From Phytophthora quininea (Eukaryota > Oomycota > Peronosporomycetes > Peronosporales > Peronosporaceae), in the NCBI GenBank assembly GCA_011947345.1, contig JAAVTG010000179.1:124001-188000 (forward strand): a DNA stretch of 64,000 bases, given 5' to 3'. Below the pieces are notes generated by a model. The model did no database searches. It saw nothing but the letters and a program-made list of their open reading frames with translations, and had not been told where the DNA came from. A program made the position numbers and the translations under genes. Within the stretch, counting starts at the first letter, position 1; every line of letters begins with the position of its first letter. This document shows, in pieces, positions 42,232 to 54,144 of the stretch.

Positions 42232-44027
42232 TTATCCGTACAAGAACTGAGCCTCTCCTTTCAGCAAGACGCTGTCGCCGGAGGGGTTCCGTTTAACTCC
42301 GTCCAGCTCGCGTTCGTCAGTCGCTTCAAAGGATTCGCCTTTGGTTTCTCCAATAGCCTCAGTCGAACAAGTTTGCACGACCACGGTGGGGTGGTTGGTC
42401 TGCAGCACCAGATCGGACAGCACGTGCACGCTGTCACGTCGGTAGATGGTCACGGAAACACCGTGTCGCTCTCTCATGATAGGAACTAGCAGCTGCATAA
42501 AGCCTGCTGCAACCTCGCTGGACAAGTTCAACAGCCGCAGCGGAGTGGCTCGGCCCGTGCCTCGAATCGAGTTGTGCAGCCAGTCTGTGAGCATCATAAC
42601 CTTGGACTTGTCGGTGCTCCAGTGGTCCAGCAAACACCTGATGAGCGGCGAGTTCAAGTCACCCGGTGGCGCTGGGTACGGTGCCGTTTCCTCCGTCCAC
42701 TTGCCGCTCTCAGGGCCTTCCACAAACGCGTTGATCTGTCTTTCCCGGGTTTCAGCATCAGTGTCATCGCTCGAAGCTAGAGCTGCAATGTGGTAGTCCA
42801 GTTGCTGAGTGAGCCGCGTGATCTCTTCTTGTGCAGTCTTGTTGCACTCCTCCAGCGCTTTCTGAGAGGCGACGGCTGCACACCACTGCACCTTTGTGTG
42901 GCGAAGCATATCCCTCGACAGGTTGAGCTTTTCTGTCAGAGATTGCACTTTGCGGATCAACCGCTCGTGGACCACATCGGCCGAGTCGCCGCCGCTGCTG
43001 CTGGCGGTGTCGGAGGCTGACCCGTTACTGCTATTACTCCCCACGCGTTTCAGTGCCTGCTCCAACACTTCCTCTCCATCGTTCTCCGCCTTCATCTGCG
43101 GCAGGTTCATGTCAGCACGCAGCTCGCGCAGCTCTGCTTCGAGCTTCATGTTGGTGTCGATGAGCACGTCGCGCACGGTCACACCCAGCGCCTCCGGATC
43201 CGCTTCCTCTGGGTGCTGCGAGCATGTACAATCCGTCGTGAACGGACGAGACTCTGCGATCTTCTTGTACACGAGATTCATCGAGCGAAGGCTGTCCAGT
43301 ACGGCGCGCTCCTCCATACGCTCCTCACGCAGCGTTTCATTCGAGCTCTGCAACTTCTCGTTGCGTTTCTCCAGCCGCTCAATGTGCGCCAGACACTCTG
43401 GTAGCTTGGCAGCTTTACGCCGCAGCGAATCTGCCTCTTTGCGGAGACTTTTGACCTCCAGAGCACGTGCTTCGTTCTCCTCCGCCGTCTGTTGAAGTCG
43501 GTGCTGCATCTCCTCATAGTCTGCGAACGTGAAGACGCTGGCCTGGTTGGAGTCGTACGTCGCTGCTGGATTGGGAACTGCGTAGCCATCCCCTCCTCCT
43601 CTGTCTTATCTGTCTCCATCTTCTGCAGATGCTCCATCTCCATCCTCAGCACGGCCAGCTCGTTCTCCGCCTGCATCTTGGCGGTCTGCGCTTCATCCAC
43701 TAGTAATTGCAGCGCATCTTCCCGTCCTAACAGGTCTGTGACCAGCGCCGACTTGGCAGTAAGCTCATTGCGCAGTGCATTGGCCTCCACGACCGCTCGC
43801 TTGCGGTCTTCCGTCAGACTCTGCAGCTGCTGGTCGCGAGCTGCCAGTTCGGAGCGAACGGTGGGGCGCTCGCTCTCCAGCAGCGCCACTTGGTCGCGCA
43901 GTGCCGAGACCTCCTCCTGCAGCTCCTTGTTGGCCTCTAACAGTAAGATGCCGGCGCGTGCGGCTTTGCGCAGCGCTTCCTCCTCGTCCAGATCGAAACA
44001 TTCGGAGCCTCGGCCTAAGGTTGTCAT
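42232..44027 (-). CDS. CC1-box coiled-coil protein 2 with conserved C-terminal domain
   Basis: ATG at 44027. The N-terminus has RKAARAGILLLEANKEL, a CC1 box of the BICD/Spindly/HAP1 type, then about 380 residues of coiled coil with a Ser/Gly-rich break (NSSNGSASDTASSSGGDS). The C-terminal part (about nt 42690-42370) has DHWSTDKSKVMMLTDWL, NSIRGTGRATPL and LLVPIMRERHGVSV, which match the protein at 61905-63945. One frame change near 43550 equals a lost base. The stop is at 42232. A dynein-adaptor role is inferred from the CC1 box; the C-terminal domain could bind cargo. Confidence 0.7.
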
Positions 44028-44277
44028 TTGGTTAGTTTTCTTAAGGACTAAGAGTTGTTACAGACGTATAAGAACGCACTGGAGTAGACGCCGTCGTCGT
44101 CGAAAGCCGAGCTGGCTGACGTGGCCCTCTCCAGGCGGTTCATTCTCTCCGGTGTCTTGCGTTGTGGCCAGCCCAGAGAAGGATGCTGGTGAAGGTGGCG
44201 AGCAGTTTCAAAATGAAATTTAGCGCAGGCAGAGACGAGCCGGAATATCAGAGGGATATGCCATCCAGGTTCCGCCC

Positions 44278-45147
44278 ATGAATTCGGCGAGCAGTAGCTT
44301 CGCGTCGGCATCCAGCCCGCCGGACATGGCCGCGCCTGTGAAGAAGGAGCTGCGTCGCCGCATCGGCAGCCGGCTGAAGGCGCTGCCTGACGACGCAGTG
44401 GCGGAGCAGAGTCGTCGACTGGCGGAAAAGGTGGCGGCGCTGCCCGAGTTCGCTCGCGCCAAAGGGGTCAGCGTGTACCTGGAGATGCCCAAGGAGGCGG
44501 CCACCGGAGACCTCTTGAAGGCGGCTTTTGCCAAGCAGAAGAAGGTGTTTGTCCCCAAGATCACAGGCCGGTCGGCCGAGGACTTGCGGATGCTGCGTGC
44601 GCTGTCCATGGAGGATATCCAGAGCTTCCCAAGGTTTGGCAGATGAACAAAGGCAAGCTGCTTCAAAACCGTCTGACCAGACCATTTGACAGGACAAGTG
44701 GCAGATTCCGGACCCGACGGTGACTTTCGATGGCCAGCCGCGTGAAGATGCAGTCGAGGGCTCTGATCTGGAGCTGGTGCTGCTTCCAGGCGTTGCTTTT
44801 GATCGCAGTGGAGGACGACTAGGACACGGGAAGGGCTACTACGGTGCGTGTTGCCACACGGCAATAATTGCTGTGAAACTGACTCGGAAGTTCACCCTGC
44901 AGACTCGTTCCTGCGTCGCCTGTCGGAGCACTACGAGGCCATCGGTCACCCGCCACCCACGACCATCGTACGTGCAATTGGCACTGCATCGATTGCTTCA
45001 ATTTAACCTTTTTTTTCGTGCATGACATTGCAGGGCCTCTGCTTGACGCCGCAGTTGGTAGACCAAGTGCCTCTGGCCCCACACGATCGCATGCTGGATC
45101 TGGTAGTGACCCCCACCGAGGTCATCCGTGTCAAGTCTCAGCAATAA
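44278..45147 (+). CDS. MTHFS: 5-formyltetrahydrofolate cyclo-ligase
   Basis: Four exons: 44278-44633, 44693-44843, 44903-44967 and 45034-45147, with GT-AG introns of 59, 59 and 66 bp. Exon 1 encodes a basic helix (KKELRRRIGSRLKAL) and VSVYLEMPKE; exon 2 has the family signature LLPGVAFDRSGGRLGHGKGYY, whose Gly-rich loop binds ATP. Exon 3 completes GYYDSFLRRLSEHYEAIG and exon 4 ends DLVVTPTEVIRV. The first splice join needs one extra C in a CCC run. The enzyme converts 5-formyl-THF to 5,10-methenyl-THF using ATP, in the cytosol or mitochondrion. An internal Met could give a shorter start. Confidence 0.9.
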
Positions 45148-45189
45148 CCTTCCGACCGTTCATTGGCTGAAAATAAACCCCACATTGCA

Positions 45190-45975
45190 ATGGCGCCGCG
45201 TAGCTCAATTTTCGGTATCATGACGGGGAAGCGTGTACTGCTCGCGTTGCTGTGTGTGCTGCTGTGCGCGGCGACCGCTCTGGGCCAAGACCTGTACGAG
45301 CTGCTTGGAGTGTCGTCGTCGGCCACCGCCAGCCAGATGAAACGCGCCTTCCGCAAGCTCTCGCTCAAGTACCACCCGGACAAGCAGTCGGAGGAGAACC
45401 GCGAGGCGATGAAGGAGGAGTTCGTTAAGATCACCAATGGTGCGGGTATTGGTTCGTTAACTTTCAAAACTCATTTACTAAAGAAATCATGATTGGTGTA
45501 GCCTATCGCGTGCTGTCGGACCCGGAGCGCCGCGAGAAGTATGATGTCTACGGGATCGCGGACGAGCAAGGCTTCAAGTACGTGGATTTTCCGCCTAATA
45601 TATATATATTGTGTAGCTTACCAGGCATCTATGATACAGAAACTTTGACGAGGCTGCTCGCTTCGCCAATGATGGAGTCGAGGACTCGGTGATGAACTGG
45701 ATGGGGCTCATAGCCATACTGGCGGTGGGCATCATCCCCATCGTCATCATGCAGCGCAACCGTACCAAGCCTCTGAAAAAGAGACGTGAGGTATTCGGGG
45801 ATTTATCCCGCTGGACAAGTGCAATGAGAAACCTAACTGTTGATTGTTTGGCGTGATGTGGCAGGCCCTACGAAGCCTAGCAAGAAATAGACTCACCAAG
45901 TCGGCGGACAAGTCCTTCAACAAGAGCTTTGTCAAGAAGCGCAAAGAATACGTCGACGACTCACTACGTGAGTAG
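45190..45975 (+). CDS. ER-membrane J-domain protein
   Basis: Exons: 45190-45439, 45502-45577, 45640-45790 and 45865-45975, with introns of 62, 62 and 74 bp. The ATG at 45190 starts a signal peptide ([17 protein letters not shown]); the J domain follows directly with [16 protein letters not shown] (HPD) and [18 protein letters not shown]. After the J domain come [16 protein letters not shown] and one membrane segment ([17 protein letters not shown]), then a basic tail. The strong donor GTGAGT at 45968 allows a fifth exon from 46031 with a stop at 46039-46041. It should stimulate an Hsp70 (BiP) from the ER lumen side, with its tail in the cytosol. Confidence 0.85.
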
Positions 45976-46222
45976 ATATATGGTAGTTCATGGTGGATTG
46001 GTGACTCACTCGAATTCCGTTGATGCGCAGACCAAGATTAGAGGGAGTGAGTGTATCCGACACATTTTGCTGCAGAGCTCACGCAAAAACCAAGATGATC
46101 TTGCAAAGAATCGACCAAATGTTGTTCTACTGGTGCAAATGCTTGGCATGCTGCTACGTTAGCTCTATTCTACAACGTTTTTCCTGTGTTACCTTCTTCG
46201 TGATCACAATTTATTATCAGAC

Positions 46223-49138
46223 TCAGGGCACGGAAGCAACGATCTCCATCTTCAGCTCAGCCTTGATTGTTTGGCTATCATCGAGGTCAAGCTCTATAGG
46301 TGCATCAATGGTTCCTGGTAGTGCAGCATTGTGGTCGCAGCCGGAGCAGGTACAGGTTGGACTTCTCGCTTGATCTGCCCGCCAGATTCAGCCTTGACCA
46401 TGTCAGCCTCTTCAATATCGAGCTCTATGGGCGCGTCGGCAGTGCCCCGGTGGGCCATGAACGGATTACTGATCGGTAATTCACTTGACGATGGTCGGGC
46501 CTCAGTCTTGACTTCCAATTTGACATCGTCATTCTCTTCGTACTCCAGTTCAATTGGGGCATCGCCGGTGCCAAGAGACAGCGTCGCCAACGTAGGCGCT
46601 GACGCTGGAGCGCTCATTGGCATTTCGATTCGATTGCGTTGGAAAAACTCTGATAAATAAGGATTGCATTCCTCCGAACGTTGGAACTCCTGGACATGCG
46701 GACGCATCCACTTAGAGAGAGAATGCCCATGAACATTGTCCCGATGCCGCGAGTCGATCAAAATAATTGCTCCGTAGTCTCGACGGTGCCGAATGCAACG
46801 CCCTAACGCTTGGTTTAGTGCTCGGAATGCCTGGAGTGTGTACCACCTCGATCCGTTGACCAGTTTGTCGTCCGAGTGGGACTTGTGGTCCTGGTATTCG
46901 CGCTTTAACGATACCAGGAGATCTTTAAAACTGGGGTATGGGATTCCGACACAAAGCACCGCTCGAGCATTGTCATCTGAGAAGTCGATGCCCTCACTGA
47001 CTTTACCGCGATATACAGCAAGGAAAATGGCGCCACTCTGGCTTGGTTCGTAATTGTAGCTTGTGTTGGTGTCCCAACCGATAGGAGCGTCGCGAGCAGC
47101 GGTATGCAAAGCAATTTTACTTTGTATTGGTCAAGCAGGGCGTCAAACTCTTTCCCCCTGCCCGTGGTTCGCAAAACATTTGCTTGTGCTTTTGAAGCTG
47201 CCCCCATAGACCTCTGCGTTGCCAGCGTCCTTTAGAGTGGCCATTAAAGAGTAAGATGGGAAAAACATCAAAATACCACCTGGAATCACTTGGGCATACT
47301 GCAGCAGCAGTTCACCCATTGAATCTTGATACTGAAAGTTCTGCTGGTTCTTGTAAGTGGATACCAGATCCACCCCTTTGGTCCTGCCATGACTGCTCCA
47401 ACGAACACTTGCTTACGCATATTCACGACGTGGTTCGCCTCTAAACGAACCGGAAAATCTACACCAAGCTCACCGGCAAACGAATCCATTGGACTGAGCG
47501 TACCTGACGCAAGAATAATGCTGTGCGCCGAGAACGCGATGTCCTTGAATACTACGGCGGCACTTAGACACCAAATACATAATTTAGTGTCAATCACTTC
47601 GTCCTCTTCTCCGCGCCGCATCTTCTTGGTAATAAGTAACTTGAAATCATCCGCATCTTTGCCATTGCTACGAAGCATGTAATTCGCGACGGAGACGATT
47701 CTTGTGGCTGTACTCAAGGCAAGCGAGGTCAGCAAAAGCTTATTGCCTGGAGAGTTGAGCATCTGTGATTCGTGCTGAACGATTTCGTCCAGGTCAGCCC
47801 CGCATACGTTGTCGAGATCACAGTCTCGTAGCATGTCCAATGCATCTGGGGTGCTCCACAACAAGTAGCAGTCCTCGTCATCGGGGTCATCCGGATCGGT
47901 TACACGCTCAGCATTGCGATTGAACCAATCCCTGACCTGGGTCAAGGCCCTGCAGACGACGTCGTAAGCTGGTGGCATCATCTGCGACTCATTCTGCCGG
48001 ATTACATCGTCGAACGACTTGATAGAAGCCGCCAGTATGTTGTCGGTTAGTTCAAAGCTGGCGCCGGATCGACAAGTGTCCTCGACGTTGTGTGCTTCGT
48101 CCAGCACAACGATGGCATTATTCAGTGTAATACCAACAGCCTTCCGAATAATTGGATCTAGAATGTAGTTGTACGGGCAAAAGACGATATGTGCTTTCTC
48201 CAGGGCGTTCTTCGAGTAGAAGTACGGACATTCCTTGCAGCTTGGTGCAGTCTTGGTGATGTCCTCAATATCCCAAATCTGCCGCAAATTGCGGCGCAGT
48301 TCAGGGAATGACGTCTGGTTATACGGACATCCTGCTTCCTCGCCGTCACCTTCTTCTTTTACTGTTTGTTCTTTTGACATTTTCCTCTCCTTCTCCCTCC
48401 GCAGCTCTTGGCACTTTTCATTTACGAGACTCGGTTCATCGTTCACTTTCGGGTTCACACACATGACCCTCTTGGAGCCCAACACACACATCCTCAATTC
48501 AGACTCACCAGATAAAATCGGGATATCCGGTGTCGACATATAACTCTCGGGACATCCTTTCAGCTCCTTGACCACTTGAGCCAATTGCGAGTGCGTCCGC
48601 GAGCAAAAGTAGATTTTCGGCGTCAAAACTGGCTCACCTTCGTTCAGACAGTCCGGTCCAAAGACCGCTTGAGTATCTTCACTGTCTTGTTGAGTCTGTT
48701 GCTGACTCGGCGGCGTCCATGGGCCCTGCTCTTGTGTAAGGCTACTAGTAACAGTAGTAGGATAATTTCCTCCTACTGCAGCAGTTCCGTCCTCCCTCTT
48801 GACTCTCTTGAGACTCCTCTGTAGCAACTCGAAGGCATCGTCGTCCCACTTCTGCTCTCGTTCTTGCTGTTGACTTTGTTGCTGTCGTCTCTGTGAATCT
48901 CTCTGCATCTTATTAGCTACTTGCTCCTTCACAAAATCGCGTTGGAATGTCAAGCACGAGCTCAGGAGCGCCAACGTCTTGCCTGACCCCGTGGGGACTC
49001 CACCAATGCGTGCTGCTTGCGCTTCAACGCCGACAAGGTGCTGCTCATGACCGCCAGCTGCGCAGGGAACGGTCTCTTGCCCGCGGGGAAGGCCACACGG
49101 TGCCCCATGATGAGCACGGAAGTCTCACTCACCTCCAT
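46223..49138 (-). CDS. FANCJ/BRIP1-like Fe-S DNA helicase
   Basis: ATG at 49138 (MEVSETSVLIMGHRV). The Q-motif region (FPAGKRPFPAQLAVM), motif I (ESPTGSGKT after one lost C) and a long Ser/Gln-rich insert precede IYFCSRTHSQLAQVVKEL. Fe-S cluster cysteines occur in VMCVNP, EKCQEL, GCPYNQ and CKECPYFYS; DEAH box IVVLDEAHNVED; SGTLSPMDSFAGELG; YRGKVSEGIDFSDDNAR; QALGRCIRHRRDYGAI. The C-terminal tail has three repeats with DAPIEL and several VKxE/IKxE sites; restoring a base near 46330 moves the end to TGA 46225-46223. Family members unwind 5'-3' at crosslinks and G-quadruplexes. At least four frame changes equal single lost bases. Confidence 0.88.
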
Positions 49139-49212
49139 CGTCGCTGGACGATAGAAAACAAAATTTTCCTGATTACTAGAAATTTGTATCGACGTGCACC
49201 ATTTTCTCGAAA

Positions 49213-50275
49213 ATGAAGCGAGTGGAGCGCTGCGCACATGTGGACAAGCTTCGAGTTGTCCGCCTCCCATCGGCTATTCTGGCGCTGCCCCACGTCCTGG
49301 AACCGATCAACGACTTGTCGTTGACATTAGCAGAAGTTTTGGACAAGGCAGCAAGAACAGGCCAAGCAAGCTAATCCGCCGAGCTCAAGGCAGTATTCCA
49401 ACGAGCACTGTGCGTGCGGGCCGCGGCTTCTGCCGGTCAACTCCACGTTGTTAAGTCTTTTTTAAGACGACGACGAAAGATCGAACATGGCATGGGAGGT
49501 TTGTGCAGTAGCGGACAGGAGGCCCAACGTAGCCTGGAATGCTCCTGAAGCAGCGGCAGACAACGGACACTGCGACGTGGTAGAGTATCTTGCTTTTGAA
49601 GTGGACGAGTATCGGGAAGATATGCATTTGAACCTTCGTCTGTCAGGAGCAAAAATCTTTGGAGGGCACAAGGACGTTGTGGCAATTCTACTGGAGACGT
49701 TCCCCTATGCTTGGACACTCGACTAAAGACGTTGGCAAAGCTTACAAGGCTGCAGCACGTTCGGGTCACGTTAAAGTCTTGTGATTTCTGCAGGAATACA
49801 GCGGGTCATATAGCTCGACGGAGACTGTCAGCAAGGCGTTTAAGTGTGCCGCTACAAGGGGTGCTGTCGATGCTATTGTGTTCCTGTACACGATGGTATC
49901 GCGTGAGACTGTTGTCGAAGCAGTTAAATGCGCCGCTCAGAATTGCGCTGCGAAGTGATGAAGTTCCTGATCGACAAAGAAGTTGTACCTTCGGTGCTGA
50001 TTGCAGACGCCTCCATCGAAGCGGCCTCCATTGGGAACATTGCTACCGTGAAACTTTCGTTTGATTGGTGTACCGGAAGCCACGCGATACACGATACTGT
50101 ACCAGGCATGGCAGATCGGACCCTCGTAAGTAAGTACCCATGGATTGAGAAGAAACTTGGAAATTGTGGAGTATTTATGTTTGGAGCAGTATTATTCGCC
50201 TGTAGCGTGACAGCAAGTGCTGGATACGACGAAGTCCGAGCGAGTTGCTGCCGTGCTCCAGGCAGCTTTGAATGA
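49213..50275 (+). CDS. Ankyrin-repeat protein, frame broken
   Basis: ATG at 49213 starts MKRVERCAHVDKLRVVRLP, then successive ankyrin-type units appear in different frames: AAADNGHCDVVEYLAFE (about 49550), YKAAARSGHVKVL (about 49740), AFKCAATRGAVDAIVFLY (about 49840), AVKCAAQNC (about 49920) and SIEAASIGNIATVKLSF. The spacing is about 30 residues. Several frame changes are needed, not all simple single-base losses, so it may be a relic of the large oomycete ankyrin family. It starts about 75 bp from the divergent helicase gene. Confidence 0.5.
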
Positions 50276-50497
50276 ATGAAAAGATCGGAAGTATAGTCTC
50301 GAGACAACGATAAAATTTATCGTTGTCTCCACATTTAATGCGGTAAACAAGGTTGGCGTGGCGTGGCACCGAGGAGAATGAAAGAAGGGTGAAGGGTTCC
50401 GACTATAGTGCTCGTGGACCATGGTTCAAAAGCATTCAGTGTAATAGCTTTGCATTGAGCTTCATAAAGTGTACTACGGGTAGTATCCGTTGCCAGT
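50276..50497. other. Short gap between convergent genes
   Basis: About 220 bp with a TCTCGAGACAACGATAAAATTTATCGTTGTCTC inverted repeat (about 50297-50329; arms GAGACAACGATAAA/TTTATCGTTGTCTC). It sits between the ends of the ankyrin and RXLR genes and might act in transcript termination. Confidence 0.45.
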
Positions 50498-50983
50498 CTA
50501 CGCAGTATTAGCCGCAGGGTACTTGTCATGGAACTTTTGCAGGTAGCTCTCGTAGTACTTGTAGTTGGGACTTTTCATCACATCTTCGCCCGTCAGTTTC
50601 GTCAGGCCCAACTTCTTGGAGACGACGCTCGGGTCAACCTTCTTGTTGAGCTGCTTGTCCAGCAGCTTCTCCACCTTGGCATCCTTCTTCATAGCCCTGA
50701 GGTACTCCTTTTCGGTTTGAGCGCCGTACACGGTCGGCTTCTTCATTTGCTTGTTCGCCGAGCGTCGAAGTCGCCAGTATTTGAACCAGCTAATGGGTCC
50801 GCGCTCCTCGTTGGTGAGGTCGTCATCGTCCTTGGCCGTCGACGCGGCAGTACGGAGCATACGCTTGGCGCTGGTCTCGTCGTTGGCCTCCGCCAAGGCG
50901 TGAACGGGGGTGTCGGCCAGCACAGCGTTGGTGCAGGCGATCAGCAGGGTCAAAGCCAGCAGCAGAATGTAGTACGGACGCAT
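50498..50983 (-). CDS. Intact RXLR-dEER effector
   Basis: The only RXLR copy in the window with an unbroken frame: 161 residues from ATG 50983. The signal peptide is MRPYYILLLALTLLIACTNA. The motif SAKRMLRTAAS (RXLR = RMLR) lies at about residue 42-45 and NEERG (dEER) about 17 residues later. The C-terminal domain holds WFKYWRLRRSANKQMKKP, a W-motif-like helix, and KYYESYLQKFHDKYP at the end, a Y-motif-like region. ORF extension upstream to 51307 has no signal-peptide logic and is rejected. It is secreted and probably enters host cells; target unknown. Confidence 0.9.
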   Translation of the reverse strand: MRPYYILLLALTLLIACTNAVLADTPVHALAEANDETSAKRMLRTAASTAKDDDDLTNEERGPISWFKYWRLRRSANKQMKKPTVYGAQTEKEYLRAMKKDAKVEKLLDKQLNKKVDPSVVSKKLGLTKLTGEDVMKSPNYKYYESYLQKFHDKYPAANTA

Positions 50984-52114
50984 GGTGCTGGGTCCTTTGG
51001 TCTTGCGTACTTGAGTACTTTGGAGTAGATTAGGAACTGTGGTTCCTGGAGGCGAAGGCCATGCAAAACTTGCATGGCCTTCTCCACTCGCCATCCATGG
51101 GCCATGACACGCGACGGAAGCCCATCTTTGCGTTGCCCATCTGAAGATCGGCTTACGGTTTCCTGGTCTGGGAATAAGCAGTGCTGTCGCGTGTGCACGC
51201 TCGGAGTTGCAGTGATCGCAGTCTAACTTACTACAGTAAGTAGAGGAGTCTCCGAACAGTGAGCCAGAGACTTCATAAGCTTGAATCCCGGGGTCAGGCA
51301 GTGTCAACAGACTGGAGAAGTGCAGCTAGGATTACGAGGAGAACAGGTTGTTCGACGGCGGCGTGCCCCAAGTGCTTCTTACATCACCGACAGTGATATC
51401 ACTTATGTTCTTGAGTGGAAACTTTTGGGTATTCAATATATGGATTATGGAGGATGTTGTTTAAGAAAGTTGCCGAGCATCAAATTGCCCGCTGAATCAG
51501 CGGTGCTGATCGGAAGGATTTGCGCTGCCCGTACCAGGTGCACCATCGGCGATAGCGTAACCCGCGATCAATCAGCTCGTCCAGATCGAGTAACATAAAA
51601 TGGAATTCTGAAAGTCCTTTAAACTTATGATAAACAGCACCAAACCCAAATCGATGCCGGCGGTTTGAGGCCCGTGTGCGGAGCACGCGGACTTTAGCCC
51701 CGGATCAAGCATGTCTTATAGCTGGGCCACTGATCGAGCGAAGCGCGAAAGTTGTGGCTTTAGGCTGGGCGATAGATTTTAGCGCTCTGTGAACTACAGA
51801 CTCAGAATTCCATTTATGTCATCTCCGTAACCTCGATCTCCATAGCTTTTCCCGTCTCTTTGTTAACAAACGGCTGACCAACATGACAGTCTTCGTTTGC
51901 CGACGGCGTGCATTTTGTCGGTAGGCGTCTTCGGTGCACACTCCTCCGTCGACCGGCACCTAGGGAAAAACTGTTCCCAGCAATTGGTCCCGCTTTCCTC
52001 TGTTGGTGTCAAGAGAATTTGAAGATGTCAAAAGCGCAATCGACCACTACTATGTCCAGTGTGTTGGGATCCATTTCGATTACGAGTCTGCTCGCAGCAA
52101 CCATATCGTGCCGT
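50984..52114. other. Intergenic, no gene recognised
   Basis: About 1.1 kb: promoter of the RXLR effector, then unassigned sequence, then the 3' flank of the amidase gene. No repeat or RNA gene recognised. Confidence 0.45.
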
Positions 52115-54017
52115 TTATCGGTAGTGCTTTTTCGCCTCGGCAAGAATGGAGAAGTAAATTTCCGGTTGTTTCTGCTTGGCCGCGTAGAGGTTTTCTGTCG
52201 CGTGAGCCAGTCTCAGCATCAAGTTTTCTTGCCAATGAGCAGTCTGAAACTGGATTGACATGGGCAGTCCGCGAGAGTCGTAGCCGATAGGAACCGCAAT
52301 CCCTGGCACGCCAATCAAGTTGCCGTACACACTGAAGCGGAAAATGTCTCCAAGCTGCTGCACATTTAGCTCGCCCACTGCAAATGCCTCAAATGGAATC
52401 TCCGGCGCGGTGATGCCAGTCGACGGGGTCACGAACGCGTCCACTTTGCTCAAGACATTCTCCTGGAACTGGCGTAGAGCGAACGCACGAACACGCTGCG
52501 CTGCAAGGAAGTCCATGGCCGTGAAGCTACGGCCGAATGCAAGAACAAGTTGCACTTCCGGAGACATCTCACCGAAATGGTTGTAGTACTGATCCAGATT
52601 CTGGGCGAACTCAGCTGAGATCGTGATACTGTGCGCAACGTGAATCGGCGTTAGGTGGTACAATGGCGTCTCCACCAGCTCAGCTCCGCGAGATTCCAAA
52701 TCTTGTAGGGCTTTGGTGATCGCTGCTGCGATTTCTGGTGAGGAATGGTTGGTGTAGTCACTAAAGTACCCAATTCGAACCCCCTTGAGGCTAGAAGTGT
52801 CATCAAACGAATGCAAGTCTACTGGTGGTTGAGTCTTGCCACGAGGGAATGTGGGTTCATCTCCGCCGCTCATGATAGCGTACCCGATGGCTGCGTCACG
52901 GACCGAGCCTGCAATCGGACCAACATGAGCGACCGATGGGCAGTCTGCTGCAGCCGCAGGTATACGTTGAAAGGTAGGCTTGACTCCGACCACGCCACAC
53001 AACGAAGAAGGAATCCGAATAGAACCCCCGCCATCCAAACCTAACGCTAATGGCACCAACCCCGACGCCACTGCTGCTGCTGATCCACTTGATGAGCCAC
53101 CCGTGTAGCGCGTTGGGTTGTGCGGGTTTCGCACTGTACCGTAGTGCATATTGTACCCCGTAACACCCGAGCCGATCTCGTGCATATTGGTCGTGCCCAG
53201 GATGATCGCTCCAGCCGCGCGAAGTCTTGCTACAGGCGGGTCATCTTCAGTCGCTGGGTCTTCTTCATAACCAAGGAAGGAAGTTCCCGTGAACATACGA
53301 TGTCCTTTAATGTGCATCTCATCTTTGATCGCGATGGGCACGCCATCAAGAACACCCAACGGCTTTCCACGCGCATATCGCTCTGCCGAAGCCTTGGCTT
53401 GCTCCAGAATCTCATCATCGTGCTTTTCCACGAAAAGATTCAAAGGAAACTCGCTCTGCTGGTTCTTCTCCACAGCAGCAAGTACTGCTTTCGCCACCTG
53501 CACTGGTGAGACCTCCCCGAGGCGTAGCGCGATGTATAGTCCGCAATGCTCCAGTGCTTGAAAGCTGCGGAACTCTCAGTTCGACGGCCTTTCTTGCTGA
53601 ATTCCTCAAGTGATGGCTGCTCCGTCGACACCTTGTCGCTCTCTGTAGGCTCCAGGTACGGATAATACAGCGGCAGATCCGGGATCGATGCAGCAAACCT
53701 GCAACAAGCTCGTTAGGTAGATCATTGAAATCCTAGATCTACAGCCCCGTACTTGCGGACTTCTAGGATCTTATTGTCTTTAGCCAACTGGTTGCATAGG
53801 ATGCGGCCAAGCACGGGCAGTCTCGCTACAAACGCCAGTAGCTGCAGTGGCTTCCCATAGAGCACGGGCGCTTCCAAGTCTGCCAGATCGTAGTGGGCGC
53901 GCTCCTTCCACTGCTGCTTGAGCACGTCCAGTGGGGGAGATGCTCGCGCTCCCCCAGCATCAGTAGCGCGCTGGACAGCAGCAGCACCACCGCCACGGCA
54001 ACGGACGAAGACACCAT
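52115..54017 (-). CDS. FAAH-like amidase with N-terminal membrane anchor
   Basis: Start at ATG 54017 ([20 protein letters not shown], a membrane anchor). A region with [14 protein letters not shown] follows; a short intron or frame break lies near 53700-53730. The catalytic domain has GVPIAIKDE (catalytic Lys), [20 protein letters not shown] (cis-Ser) and [18 protein letters not shown] (nucleophile Ser), all amidase-signature residues. The end matches FAAH ([20 protein letters not shown]). Frame changes near 53940 and 53495 equal lost bases. It should hydrolyse fatty-acid amides or similar at a membrane; the substrate is inferred from family only. Confidence 0.85.
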
Positions 54018-54144
54018 CGACCACACCTAGAGAAGATTACAAAGTGAGCCACTTGAGTCCGTCCAGGACTCAGATCTGATACAACAGTTGACGTCGACTT
54101 TTCACGGCAGGCTCAGCTCATTGACAAGAGACCGTCGAGACCGA

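Noticed and set aside
45599..45611. TATATA run as a promoter element
   Set aside because: It lies inside an intron of the J-protein gene and is a short simple repeat.
50498..51307. Long upstream extension of the intact RXLR gene
   Set aside because: The RXLR signal peptide must be N-terminal; the extension has no such logic, so I start at 50983.
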